This document shows positions 55,241 through 63,152 of a DNA stretch of 64,000 nt, one piece after another (position 1 is the stretch's first letter; each line of letters begins with the position of its first letter). Source of the stretch: Streptomyces sp. NBC_00510 (GTDB lineage: Bacteria > Actinomycetota > Actinomycetes > Streptomycetales > Streptomycetaceae); the NCBI GenBank assembly GCA_036013505.1, contig CP107851.1:4411501-4475500 (forward strand), written 5' to 3'. The notes below the pieces were generated by a model, which was not told where the DNA came from, did not search any database, and saw only the letters and a program-made list of their open reading frames with translations. Both the position numbers and the translations under genes were made by a program.

Positions 55241-56008
55241 CTATCCGGCGAGGGCGAGGTTGTGCAGGTGGGCGACGCCGCTCATGGCGTGGTGTACGCC
55301 GTCGCCCTTGAGTCGGCAATCGCGCAGGATCTTCCAGGCCTTCATGCGGGCAAACGCGTGCTCGACGCGGGCACGGACCTGTCTGTGGGACTTGTTATGA
55401 GCCTGCTTCCAGTCGGGGAGTTCCTCGTCTTTGCGGCGCCGGTGGGGCATTACGAGGCCGGTGCCCGGATAGCCGCCGTCGGCGATCGTCATGGTGCCGC
55501 CGACGGCGGCCTTGGCGCCAGACTCCTCCCATGCCTTGCAGTCGGCTCGGTTGCCGGGAAGCGGCCGGCCGACCACGACGACCAACCGAGTGTCCGCATC
55601 GATGACGACCTGGTGATTGGTGGAGTACCGATAATTCTTTGACTGTTCGGCCACCGCGTGATCGCGGGTTGGAACAAGAGTTCCATCCACGATGAGCACG
55701 GTGTCTCTGCAGAACCGCTTGCGGGGCGGGAGCGCAAGCAGAGGGCCAAGGTGGCCGACGATGCGGTCGGCTGAAGACTTCGAGACCCCAAACAGCGGGG
55801 CGAGCTGGCGTAGCGTCAAGTTGGTTCGCCAGTACGCCGCAACCAGCAGCACCCGGTCCTCCAGCGGCAGCCCCCACGGCCGTCCCCGACGTGCAGCGTC
55901 TGCACCTTGACGCCGCACAGCAGTCACCAACTTGCCGAACTGGCGCGGGTTCAGCCCGCTGAAGGGCGCTATCCAGGACGGCGCCGACGCCGTGATCACA
56001 CCAGCCAC
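55241..56008 (-). CDS. IS5-family DDE transposase
   Basis: A 255-aa transposase. An N-terminal HTH (LTLRQLAPLFGVSKSSADRIVGHL, about residues 64-87) precedes the catalytic DDE triad D108 (VDGTLVPTRD), D177 (IADGGYPGTG) and E216 (RARVEHAFARMK). No frameshift or stop is seen, so it may still be active. It starts with GTG at 56008. Confidence 0.93.
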   Translation of the reverse strand: MAGVITASAPSWIAPFSGLNPRQFGKLVTAVRRQGADAARRGRPWGLPLEDRVLLVAAYWRTNLTLRQLAPLFGVSKSSADRIVGHLGPLLALPPRKRFCRDTVLIVDGTLVPTRDHAVAEQSKNYRYSTNHQVVIDADTRLVVVVGRPLPGNRADCKAWEESGAKAAVGGTMTIADGGYPGTGLVMPHRRRKDEELPDWKQAHNKSHRQVRARVEHAFARMKAWKILRDCRLKGDGVHHAMSGVAHLHNLALAG

Positions 56009-56049
56009 GCCGTGATCATTTCACTGCTGCTGCTCTGGACCTCGGGTAT

Positions 56050-56400
56050 TCACCCAGCCTCCCTGCCGCCCGCAAGCCGACGACGCCACCAAAGGTCAGA
56101 GCGCCACTGCCGGCAGTGGGCAAACGGGTCGGGAAGGGTGCGCTTGAGATACACAGTGTCCAGAGAGACCACTTTGCGCTTCAGCTCGGCACGAGCCCGG
56201 ACAGGCAGCTGCTCCAGGACCAGCTCGAGCACGTCCCGGGCATGCCTCACATCGTCAAAGGAACAGCCGCGGCACGAGCACTCCGCGTCCTGCGGATAGA
56301 GAGGCCGACGTCCAAGCGGTTCCAGAAACGTTTGGTAACGTCGCAGCGCACGGTCAGTGGCACCGAGATAGACGTAATAGTCGGCTGACAGCCTCTCCAC
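56050..56400 (-). CDS. Passenger hypothetical protein with CxCxxC motif
   Basis: A 116-aa basic protein from the GTG at 56400 (MERLSADYYVYLGATDRALR). A CSCRGCS motif near residue 41 may bind metal; KVVSLDTVYLKRTLPDPF and a WWRRRL C-terminus look conserved. Its stop is 41 bp from the transposase start, so both lie between the IS ends. The frame extends to 56520 without an obvious better start. Function not recognised. Confidence 0.6.
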   Translation of the reverse strand: MERLSADYYVYLGATDRALRRYQTFLEPLGRRPLYPQDAECSCRGCSFDDVRHARDVLELVLEQLPVRARAELKRKVVSLDTVYLKRTLPDPFAHCRQWRSDLWWRRRLAGGREAG

Positions 56401-56869
56401 TCGATGTATCGCGAGGCTAGTGCAGCTAGAGAGCCCATGGATTCGATCCGGCGGCGGGCACTCCCAGGCGCGAGGCCCATGCTGTTCGACGCGCAGGGCG
56501 CCAGGCCGTCTACGCGGCATCTGCCTTTCGGTATGCAGTCATGGACGTCATCATGCCAGCACTCACGTCCCCGCGGTCGGGAGTAACGGGACAAGCCTTA
56601 GTCGCAGGGTCTGATCCAGCTCCCTCAGGTTCGGCATCACAGCATGTGCCAGCTGAGGGCTGTCCTGTAGATGGCGGTCGGGGTAAACCAAGGTCGGGCC
56701 GTCGCGGGGGGACAGCCCCCGAACGGTCCAGACTCTGCTGCGGAGTCCGTGCCGTACTGGTCCGGTGGACCACGCACTGTCCGAGCGCTTACGAAGGTCC
56801 GAGGCGGCACCTGACTGCGTTGCGTCAAAGGGGTCGCGTGGAGCGAGGTCGTTGCACTAACTTTCGACT

Positions 56870-57859
56870 ATGAGCGATTTCCTCTCCCATGAGAGCCTCT
56901 ACCAGGGCGCGCGGAAGTTTGCGCATACGGCAATGGATGCCCACGCCAGAAACGATCGGGACGTGTTTCTATTGCACGCGGGCGTCAGCATTGAAAGGCT
57001 TGCCAAATCTGCCCTGTCGAAGCAATCCCCCTTTCTCCTCATCGAAATGAAGGGAAAGGAAGATACCTTGCTGCATCTAGCTGGCGTGCAGGAGGCACCC
57101 AAGGTTAGGACTGTTGGAGCCGCACAAGCCTTGGCTCGACTTCGAGTGATGAACGTCCTACCGAAACAAGATACGGGGCTCGATGAGCTGATCGAGCTAC
57201 GGAATGGAATCGCACACCTGGACGCCGACGCTGACGAATCATTCGACGGCTTGTCGGTTTTCGTGAGAGCCACCACAGCCCTGCTGCGCTATCTCGGAAA
57301 GGAGCGCGAAGAATACTGGGACGATTGGATTGGAATTATTGAAATCACGGAAAGTGACGCACTCGAATACGTTGCCAAGGAAGTAGCAAGGCGAATTGAG
57401 GGCGCGCGCTACCACCTCTCCGAGCGATTGAAGTACCTACCACAAAAGGCCGTCTCTGTTATCTACGAGCATGCAGAGGCGGGAGATCCGGACGTCGCGC
57501 GTCACGGGCTTATTGCCCGGTGCGGCCTCTACAGCCTCCGCTCACCGAAGGGTTGTCCGGCATGCCATTGCACTGGTCACCTAGTCTTCAACTTGCCGAA
57601 TATTGGGTCTGGACCTCTGGAAGGCTCCGACTTGCGTTTTTTTTACTGTCCCCTGTGTAGCTTCACGGCGAGCGGTGACGACGAACTTGCAGCGTGCGGA
57701 ATTGGGCCTAATGAAATATTCCTGAACGGCCAAGGCGAGTCGATTCCCCTCAATTCTTCAATGTTCAAGGAATACGTGGATCTAGGCATGGCAGACGTTG
57801 AGGAGGTAGAAGCCGCAGTCGAATTTGCGAATCAGTGGGCACGGCGAACCACAGCTTGA
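56870..57859 (+). CDS. HEPN-like protein with C-terminal zinc ribbon
   Basis: A 329-aa soluble protein. The all-helical N-terminus (about 10-150) contains ELRNGIAHLD with R111-N-x3-H116, fitting the RX4-6H motif of HEPN ribonucleases. The C-terminal part has paired cysteines GCPACHC and FYCPLC (about 230-262), suggesting a zinc ribbon. Lower GC than the chromosome marks it as acquired. Tentatively an RNA-targeting defence or toxin-type protein; other HEPN-fold roles are possible. The 271 bp before it (56599-56869) show no gene. Confidence 0.6.
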   Translation: MSDFLSHESLYQGARKFAHTAMDAHARNDRDVFLLHAGVSIERLAKSALSKQSPFLLIEMKGKEDTLLHLAGVQEAPKVRTVGAAQALARLRVMNVLPKQDTGLDELIELRNGIAHLDADADESFDGLSVFVRATTALLRYLGKEREEYWDDWIGIIEITESDALEYVAKEVARRIEGARYHLSERLKYLPQKAVSVIYEHAEAGDPDVARHGLIARCGLYSLRSPKGCPACHCTGHLVFNLPNIGSGPLEGSDLRFFYCPLCSFTASGDDELAACGIGPNEIFLNGQGESIPLNSSMFKEYVDLGMADVEEVEAAVEFANQWARRTTA

Positions 57860-57919
57860 CTTGCAGTCATGCCGTCGAAGTGACGGGAAAGCGCGACTTC
57901 CACTCCATACAGTCGCCCA

Positions 57920-58642
57920 TTAGCGGGAATTGGCTGGCTCGCCAAGCACCTGCAAGTGCGATGCGAAGTCTTCCACCAGACTTCCTAGGACGGCTTTCCC
58001 TTTCTCCGCCGTGGCGTAGGACGGAAACCCGATGACGCCAGTCTCGGTGTATGCCTTCATGCCTTCGGTAAGGAGGAAGCGGCGTTCGCCGCCGTCGTGG
58101 TCGGCGGTCTCGTAGCCGGGGCGGACGAGGGACGGTTCAGCGTGGAGGAGGATTGAGGTTTCGATCTCTCCCGCGTGCATGTCTTCGTGCGCGTTGGTGG
58201 CCAGGCCGGCGCGCTCGCGTGCGCGGTTCCATTCGCCGCCCTGAGGGAACAGGCTCATTCGCGGCTCAGTGAGGTTGGCTTCCTGGACGATGTTCGACAG
58301 GACGTAGTTCCCACCGTGGGCGTTCACCAGGACGAGCTTGCGGATGCCGGATGCTTCGAGGGACTGAGCGATGTCCGTCACGAGCGCGTGCAGCGTCCGA
58401 GCACTGATGCTGACCGTTCCAGCCCACGTGCCGTGTTCGTGGCTGCACGCGATGGTGATCGGCGGGAGGTGCAGCACGGGGTAAGCCGCGGCAACCTCCC
58501 GGGCAATGACGCTGGCGATGGCTGCGTCTGTGATGAGCGGCAGGTACGCGCCGTGCTGCTCGAATGACCCGATCGGGAGGACGGCGACCCGCGGGGCCTG
58601 GTCCTGGACATCTACGGTGGTGATGGTAGGCAGCAGGTTCAC
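57920..58642 (-). CDS. Creatininase family amidohydrolase
   Basis: A 240-aa metalloenzyme of the creatininase/MftE family, which hydrolyses small amides or cleaves peptides. Metal ligands E28, H30 and D39 (GSFEQHGAYLPLITD) and NAHGGNY near 109 are intact, with a further glutamate in EIETSILLHAEPS. Its start lies 19 bp past the stop of an XRE-TPR regulator on the same strand, so they form one operon. It is cargo of the integrated element. Substrate unknown. Confidence 0.88.
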   Translation of the reverse strand: MNLLPTITTVDVQDQAPRVAVLPIGSFEQHGAYLPLITDAAIASVIAREVAAAYPVLHLPPITIACSHEHGTWAGTVSISARTLHALVTDIAQSLEASGIRKLVLVNAHGGNYVLSNIVQEANLTEPRMSLFPQGGEWNRARERAGLATNAHEDMHAGEIETSILLHAEPSLVRPGYETADHDGGERRFLLTEGMKAYTETGVIGFPSYATAEKGKAVLGSLVEDFASHLQVLGEPANSR

Positions 58643-58661
58643 GGCTATCCTCCGGTTCGGC

Positions 58662-59846
58662 TCAGCTCCCCTTCATAGTGCCCAACGTACGGTTGAGTTC
58701 GGCAATCTCCACGAGCTTGCTCCATGGCGTGAGGTAGCCCTGTAACCGCCCGAGTTCAGCCAGGATGCGCGCGGATCCCGTCGTCTGCGCGATGGACACC
58801 GCCTGCGAGGCCGCGTTGTATGCCGCCTCCACGTCCTCCATCTGTGCGTAAGCCGTGGCGAGGCGTGCGAGACAGAGCCCTCGGTCTCGCTGCTGCTCGG
58901 CTGGCCATCGCGTCAAGCTCTGTTCCAACGTCTGGACCGCGTCTTCGGGGTGTCCGAGCTGGAGGGCACAGTTCGCTGCCTCCATGTCGATGTACGAGAC
59001 GGAACAGTACGGGGCGAGGTCGGACCCTTCGCCGGCTGCGGCATCAGCCAGTGTCCGGGCGTCGTCGAGCGCGCGAGCTGATTCGTCAGCGTGCCCAAGC
59101 TGAGCATGGGCGTATGCACTGGCCCGCAGAGCAACGGCGCGGATCTTCCGCGGCAGCCTTCGGCCCTCTCGTAAGGCTCCGTTGGCCAGCCCCATGGCAT
59201 AGCCAGCTTGACCTGCCTCGCCTGCGATGTTGCTCCGCCGCTGGAACACGTACGAGCTGAGTGCCGGGTCGTCCAGTTCCGCTGCGTAGTCGAGCGCACG
59301 GTTCGTCCAGAGCATCGCAGACCGAGAGTCTCCGGAGTCCTGGTGCAGCCACCCGAGGAATTCGGCGTACCGGGAGCCGAGGCGGACGACTTCTTCGCGG
59401 TGCGGGCCGGAGGCTTCCTTGCAGAGCTCCTCGATCAGCGGGACCTGACTCTGTACGGCGGGGACCAGGAAGCGGGGCCCGACAAGGGGTTCGGCCTGCG
59501 CATGCTGGACGAACACGGACTTGAGGTAGTCCAGCACTGCCGGACTCGCTTCAGGCGCCGGGCCCTGTGGGCTTGGCAGCGTCGGCAGGGTCTCAAGCTG
59601 GGAAGGGGCTGACTCAAGGGCGAGGCCCAAATCTCTGCGGCTGGCTTGGTACACCTCGCAGAACAGCGTTTGGTAGTCGTTCCCCGGCACCCTTCGACCG
59701 TTCTCGAACATCGAGATCTGAGCCTTCAAGCTGGAGAGAGATGGCAACGTGATCCCAAGCCGCTCGGCTGCGTCTTCCACAGCCTGTATGAGCTGAGACT
59801 GAGTCCAGCCCCGTTGCACACGTGCCTCTTGCAGCTTCGTCTTCAT
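58662..59846 (-). CDS. XRE-family regulator with TPR-like sensor domain
   Basis: A 394-aa protein. An N-terminal helix-turn-helix (LQEARVQRGWTQSQLIQAVEDA, then SSLKAQISMFENGRRVPG, about 4-57) is followed by a linker and a long alpha-helical repeat region (about 110-390) of TPR type (ALDYAAELDDPALSSYVFQRR, AQMEDVEAAYNAASQAVSIAQ). The layout resembles peptide- or ligand-sensing regulators. It directly precedes the creatininase gene, which it may control. Confidence 0.88.
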   Translation of the reverse strand: MKTKLQEARVQRGWTQSQLIQAVEDAAERLGITLPSLSSLKAQISMFENGRRVPGNDYQTLFCEVYQASRRDLGLALESAPSQLETLPTLPSPQGPAPEASPAVLDYLKSVFVQHAQAEPLVGPRFLVPAVQSQVPLIEELCKEASGPHREEVVRLGSRYAEFLGWLHQDSGDSRSAMLWTNRALDYAAELDDPALSSYVFQRRSNIAGEAGQAGYAMGLANGALREGRRLPRKIRAVALRASAYAHAQLGHADESARALDDARTLADAAAGEGSDLAPYCSVSYIDMEAANCALQLGHPEDAVQTLEQSLTRWPAEQQRDRGLCLARLATAYAQMEDVEAAYNAASQAVSIAQTTGSARILAELGRLQGYLTPWSKLVEIAELNRTLGTMKGS

Positions 59847-59976
59847 CGCGTTCCCCAGCCGTCAGACGATGCGGGCAGATCCTCATCATGCCAACACACC
59901 GTCTGACGTGGGTGGTTAACAGCTAACGGGTCCGGGCTGTTAACCCTGTTCGCTGCGTATCTCGCAGTGGTGCGGC

Positions 59977-60357
59977 TTACTGGTTCTCGTCAGCGCCGCC
60001 GGAGCGGACAGTCTCCAGATGTTCGACCCGGCGCCGAAGTTCGGAGAGCTGGGAGGTGACATGAGTCAGCTGGTCTTGCAGTTCGCGGAGTCCGGCAGCC
60101 ATTTTGGCGGCTGTGGGCTCGCCCTCGCGTGGGTCGATGACGTACGTGCCGCTTCCTGGCCGACCCTCTACCAGGCCGTCGTCCGCAAGCTGCTTGTACG
60201 CGCTCTGCACCGTCATGAGCGAGACGTCCAACTCCTTGGCCAGACCCTTGGCCCCGGGGAGGCGGCTCCCGGGCGAGTACAGGCCGTCCGCGAGGTTGTC
60301 GCGGAACCGGGCAGCGATCTCCTTGGCGGTCGGGGGTCTCTCCGGCTTCCAGTCCAT
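59977..60357 (-). CDS. GntR family regulator, short form with coiled-coil tail
   Basis: A 126-aa regulator. The winged HTH (AKEIAARFRDNLADGLYSPGSRLPG, then MTVQSAYKQLADDGLVEGRPGSGTYV) covers about 9-75; residues 85-117 form a predicted coiled coil in place of the usual ligand domain. GntR proteins of this size repress transfer genes in AICEs such as pSAM2 (KorSA). Three ACCTAGGT sites just upstream of its start are likely its operators. Confidence 0.88.
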   Translation of the reverse strand: MDWKPERPPTAKEIAARFRDNLADGLYSPGSRLPGAKGLAKELDVSLMTVQSAYKQLADDGLVEGRPGSGTYVIDPREGEPTAAKMAAGLRELQDQLTHVTSQLSELRRRVEHLETVRSGGADENQ

Positions 60358-60370
60358 GCCTAGAGCTTAT

Positions 60371-60464
60371 CCAACCTAGGTAGTTCGCCCTTGCCGTGTT
60401 GGCGGGGTTGACCCAAGCAAGCTACCTAGGTAGCTTCGATCTCAGGAAAGTTACCTAGGTAGCT
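60371..60464. promoter_or_regulatory. Three GntR operator sites (ACCTAGGT)
   Basis: Core ACCTAGGT occurs at 60374-60381, 60424-60431 and 60453-60460. The second is a perfect 16-bp palindrome (AGCTACCTAGGTAGCT, 60420-60435); the third differs from it by one base (60449-60464). They lie between the gntR start and the rightward transfer genes, so they can control both directions. Confidence 0.75.
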
Positions 60465-60797
60465 TTCGCTGCACCGGTGGGCCCCATGTGTCCACGCACG
60501 GGAGCCCTCGCTAGGGGTTACCGCACCTGCCGGAAGCAGCCGCTCCTTGAAAACTGAATGGGGATCATGCCGCCTCTCCTCGGCCAAGTAGGCGGCTACG
60601 TGGGCTGACGCCCGCGTGAGGTGTAGCGCAACCAACCTTTCCGCGGCTCTGCTGCTGCGGCGGTTGCCTCCGCTGTTCGTCTCGTACGAGCAGCGTTGAG
60701 GGGAGCCGGAGGAAGTACTTCCGCTCTACGGCGCACGGCCCCGGGGTGCGACCCGGGGCCGTGCTGTGGGCCGTTCCTGGTGAAGGGAGCACGACCC
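60465..60797 (+). promoter_or_regulatory. Leader of the transfer-gene operon with terminator-like hairpin
   Basis: A 333-bp gap without a credible gene. At 60733-60764 a perfect 13-bp stem (GCACGGCCCCGGG, paired with 60752-60764) stands 34 bp before the start of the first gene, so it might attenuate read-through from the operator-controlled promoter. Confidence 0.5.
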
Positions 60798-61097
60798 GTG
60801 AAAAGTATCGTTGCTGGTCATGTGGCTGTCACTGCCACGGAGTTTGTGGAACTTGCGCTTGGTACCCCGGTGGATCTGTGGCTGGGGGTTGAGGGTGAGA
60901 GCGAGATGGAGCGGGCGGCGCGTTTGGCGGCGGCTCGGGACATCCTCGCGGACGACCCGATGCTGCCGGACCGGCTGAGCCAGGTCGCGGCAGAGGCGGT
61001 TGAGGCGTACGCGCCGGAGCTGTTCGCCGCTGCGGCGGCCCTCCCGCGGGCGACCCCGCGCCGCCGGCCGCGCCGAAACGGGGCGGTGGCGGCATGA
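60798..61097 (+). CDS. Small element protein of unknown function
   Basis: A 99-aa protein from the GTG at 60798 (product MKSIVAGHVAVTATEFVELA), with a GAAGGGA site. The middle is acidic and helical (GVEGESEMERAARLAAARDIL); the tail is basic (RRRPRRNG). Its stop overlaps the next start (ATGA), so it is translationally coupled to the DUF2637 gene. The family is not recognised. Confidence 0.7.
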   Translation: MKSIVAGHVAVTATEFVELALGTPVDLWLGVEGESEMERAARLAAARDILADDPMLPDRLSQVAAEAVEAYAPELFAAAAALPRATPRRRPRRNGAVAA

Positions 61098-62056
61098 GCG
61101 CCCCGCAGAAGGAGCGGCCCGCACTGCCCCCGCTGTCTGGTCCGGAGCGGCTGTTAGTCGCTGTGGCGGGGCTGCTGGGCGTGGGGGTCGGCGGCGTGGG
61201 GCTGGCGATGTCGTTCGACACCGTGTCCGCGGCCGGAGCCCGGTGGGGCTTCGCCACGCCGGAGATGCTGCCGCTGGCCATCGACCTGGCGATTCCGGTG
61301 TTCACCGTGGTCAATCTGCTGCTGACCCGGCTGGACATCGCGCTGAGCTGGGTGCGGTTCGTGCCGTGGGCGCTGACCCTGGTCACCTGCTGGCTCAACA
61401 TCGCGGCCGGTCAATCGGTTTCGGCGAAGATCGCGCACGGCACGATGCCGCTGCTGTGGGTGGTGCTGTCCGAGGTTGTCGCGCACGTCTACGCAGCGCG
61501 GATCGGCGCCGTGACCGGCAGGCGGATGGAGAAGATCCGCCGGTCCCGGTGGCTGCTCGCCCCGGTGAGCACGTTCGTGCTGTGGCGGCGGATGACGCTG
61601 TGGGAGATCACCTCCTACGGCGATGCTCTCGCCCGGGAGCGGGAGCGGCAGTTGGCCCGCGCGGATCTGCGGGAGCGGCACGGCCGGCGGTGGCGGTCCA
61701 AGACGGATCGGCGTACGCGGGTGCTGCTCAAGCTGGGCGAGACGGCACCGGCCGACACCGCCCCGGCACCCGCCCCCGCTGAGACCGTGGCTGTACCTGC
61801 GGTGGCGCCGTCCGGGCCGAAGCCGGCACCGCGCAAGCGCCCGGGGAAGCCGGCGTCCAAGCCGGCCCGCCGGAGCGTCGATGACGTGCTGAGCGAAGCC
61901 CGCGAGGTCACGGCCGGTTGGCCGGTAGAGCACCTGACGGCCGACCGGATCCGGCAGGCCGTGAGCTGCGGCGCCGCCCACGCCCGTACGGCCCGCGAGG
62001 CCCTGCGCGCCGAGCGCGAGGGTGGCGCGGGTGAGCCGGAGGCGGTGGCAGCATGA
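61094..62056 (+). CDS. DUF2637 membrane protein (SpdB-like)
   Basis: A 320-aa protein. Four hydrophobic segments (about 18-42, 57-77, 85-105, 115-137) form the DUF2637 region, followed by a basic cytoplasmic part, an A/P-rich linker, and a C-terminal RSVDDVLSEAREV...ADRIRQAVSCGAAHART segment resembling a helix-turn-helix. DUF2637 proteins are typical of Streptomyces plasmids and AICEs, usually among spread/transfer genes. It overlaps both neighbours by four bases (ATGA). Confidence 0.88.
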   Translation: MSAPQKERPALPPLSGPERLLVAVAGLLGVGVGGVGLAMSFDTVSAAGARWGFATPEMLPLAIDLAIPVFTVVNLLLTRLDIALSWVRFVPWALTLVTCWLNIAAGQSVSAKIAHGTMPLLWVVLSEVVAHVYAARIGAVTGRRMEKIRRSRWLLAPVSTFVLWRRMTLWEITSYGDALARERERQLARADLRERHGRRWRSKTDRRTRVLLKLGETAPADTAPAPAPAETVAVPAVAPSGPKPAPRKRPGKPASKPARRSVDDVLSEAREVTAGWPVEHLTADRIRQAVSCGAAHARTAREALRAEREGGAGEPEAVAA

Positions 62057-62676
62057 GCGCCCTGATTGCCGCCACCATGGCCGCTGGTCCGCTGGTGGCC
62101 GGGTGGTCGGTGCACCTGTGGTGGTTGCGGCGGCGGCTGGAGTCGGCCCGCCGCGACCCGCTGACCGGCCTGTGGACCCGCGAGGGGTTCGCCCGCCGCG
62201 CCGCGGTACTGCTGCGCGACCCGCGGGCGGTAGTGGTGCTGGCGGACGTGGACCACTTCAAGCACGTCAACGACACCCACGGGCACGCTGCCGGGGATGC
62301 GCTGCTGCGGGCGACCGCGGGCCGCCTGGCCCACTACACCGGCCCCACGGGAGTGGCGGGCAGGCTCGGGGGCGATGAGTTCGCTGCGGTGGTGATCGAC
62401 CGGCACGGCATGGCGGACGACATGCTCGCCGTACTCGGCAGCGTCCTGGCACGGCCCGCTGAGGGGCTTGACCCGGCGGTGCACACCACGGTCTCGCTCG
62501 GTTGGGCGAGGGTCACGGACTTCCCCGGCGAGGGCCTGCCGGAGTTGCTGCGCCGGGCCGATGAAGCGATGTACGCCGCCAAGCGCGCCCACGCCGGTGT
62601 GAGGCGGGCGGGGATCGGGCGGCTGTTCGCCACCGTGGCTGGCCGCCGTTCCGGGCGCCGCGGAGCGGTGGCGTGA
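62053..62676 (+). CDS. Stand-alone GGDEF protein, probable diguanylate cyclase
   Basis: A 207-aa protein. One N-terminal membrane-type helix (about 4-26) is followed by a complete GGDEF domain: DPLTGLWTREGF, ADVDHFKHVND with metal-ligand D65 and N73, D82 (GDALL), and GGDEF at 106-110, ending in the normal RADEAMYAAKR. The position for the inhibitory RxxD motif reads GPTG (97-100), so product inhibition at that site is not expected. It is coupled to both neighbours by overlaps. Confidence 0.9.
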   Translation: MSALIAATMAAGPLVAGWSVHLWWLRRRLESARRDPLTGLWTREGFARRAAVLLRDPRAVVVLADVDHFKHVNDTHGHAAGDALLRATAGRLAHYTGPTGVAGRLGGDEFAAVVIDRHGMADDMLAVLGSVLARPAEGLDPAVHTTVSLGWARVTDFPGEGLPELLRRADEAMYAAKRAHAGVRRAGIGRLFATVAGRRSGRRGAVA

Positions 62677-63062
62677 TGTCCCCGGCGTTCGGCAAGTGCT
62701 ACGACCCGACCGGCGCCACGTGGGGCATACCGACCTTCCCATGGCGGCTCGCCCCGGACGGCTACGCCACGCGCCGGCAACTGCGCGCCCGCGGGCTGCG
62801 GCCGGGCGGTCAGCCCGTTGCTGCGCAACTCATGCGACAGGCACGGCGCCGGAAAGCCGGCGTGCTGATCGCCTACCTGTACCGGATCGACCTTGCCTTG
62901 CCGGTGCGGCCGATGACGCCGGGCAAACGGCGGGCGCTCGCTGCGGCGATGACCGCCCGCCGTACCTGCCCGCAGTGCCGTACCGACGCCGGATACGTCA
63001 TCCCCGGCTCACTCGGCACGTGCGTGCCGTGCGCCTACCCCGAGGAACAGCGCGCCGCCTGA
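62673..63062 (+). CDS. RRQRL-type zinc-binding protein
   Basis: A 129-aa basic protein. WRLAPDGYATRRQLRARGLRP carries the RRQ-L motif of this AICE-associated family; C-terminal cysteines (CPQC near residue 99, CVPC near 117) would bind zinc. GTGATG offers two starts three bases apart; the first overlaps the previous stop. Role unknown, but it regularly accompanies transfer and replication genes. Confidence 0.82.
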   Translation: MMSPAFGKCYDPTGATWGIPTFPWRLAPDGYATRRQLRARGLRPGGQPVAAQLMRQARRRKAGVLIAYLYRIDLALPVRPMTPGKRRALAAAMTARRTCPQCRTDAGYVIPGSLGTCVPCAYPEEQRAA

Positions 63063-63152
63063 TCGGGCGGAAAGCTCCCGCGGGTCCGACCGCTCAACCT
63101 CTCACAGCGTCGGCCGGACCCGCTTCCCCTGCCATTTCTGGAAGGAACCTCA

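Larger units (their letters stand above)
55175..56598. mobile_element. IS5-like insertion sequence with a passenger gene
   Basis: Bounded by 17-bp terminal inverted repeats AGGCTTGTCCCGTAACT (55175-55191) and AGTAACGGGACAAGCCT (56582-56598), 16/17 matching, and flanked by TA on both sides within a C-TA/TA-G context. At 1424 bp it is longer than usual for a 255-aa IS5-type transposase, because about 550 bp with a 116-codon ORF lies between transposase and right repeat. An alternative is two insertions that recombined. Confidence 0.82.
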
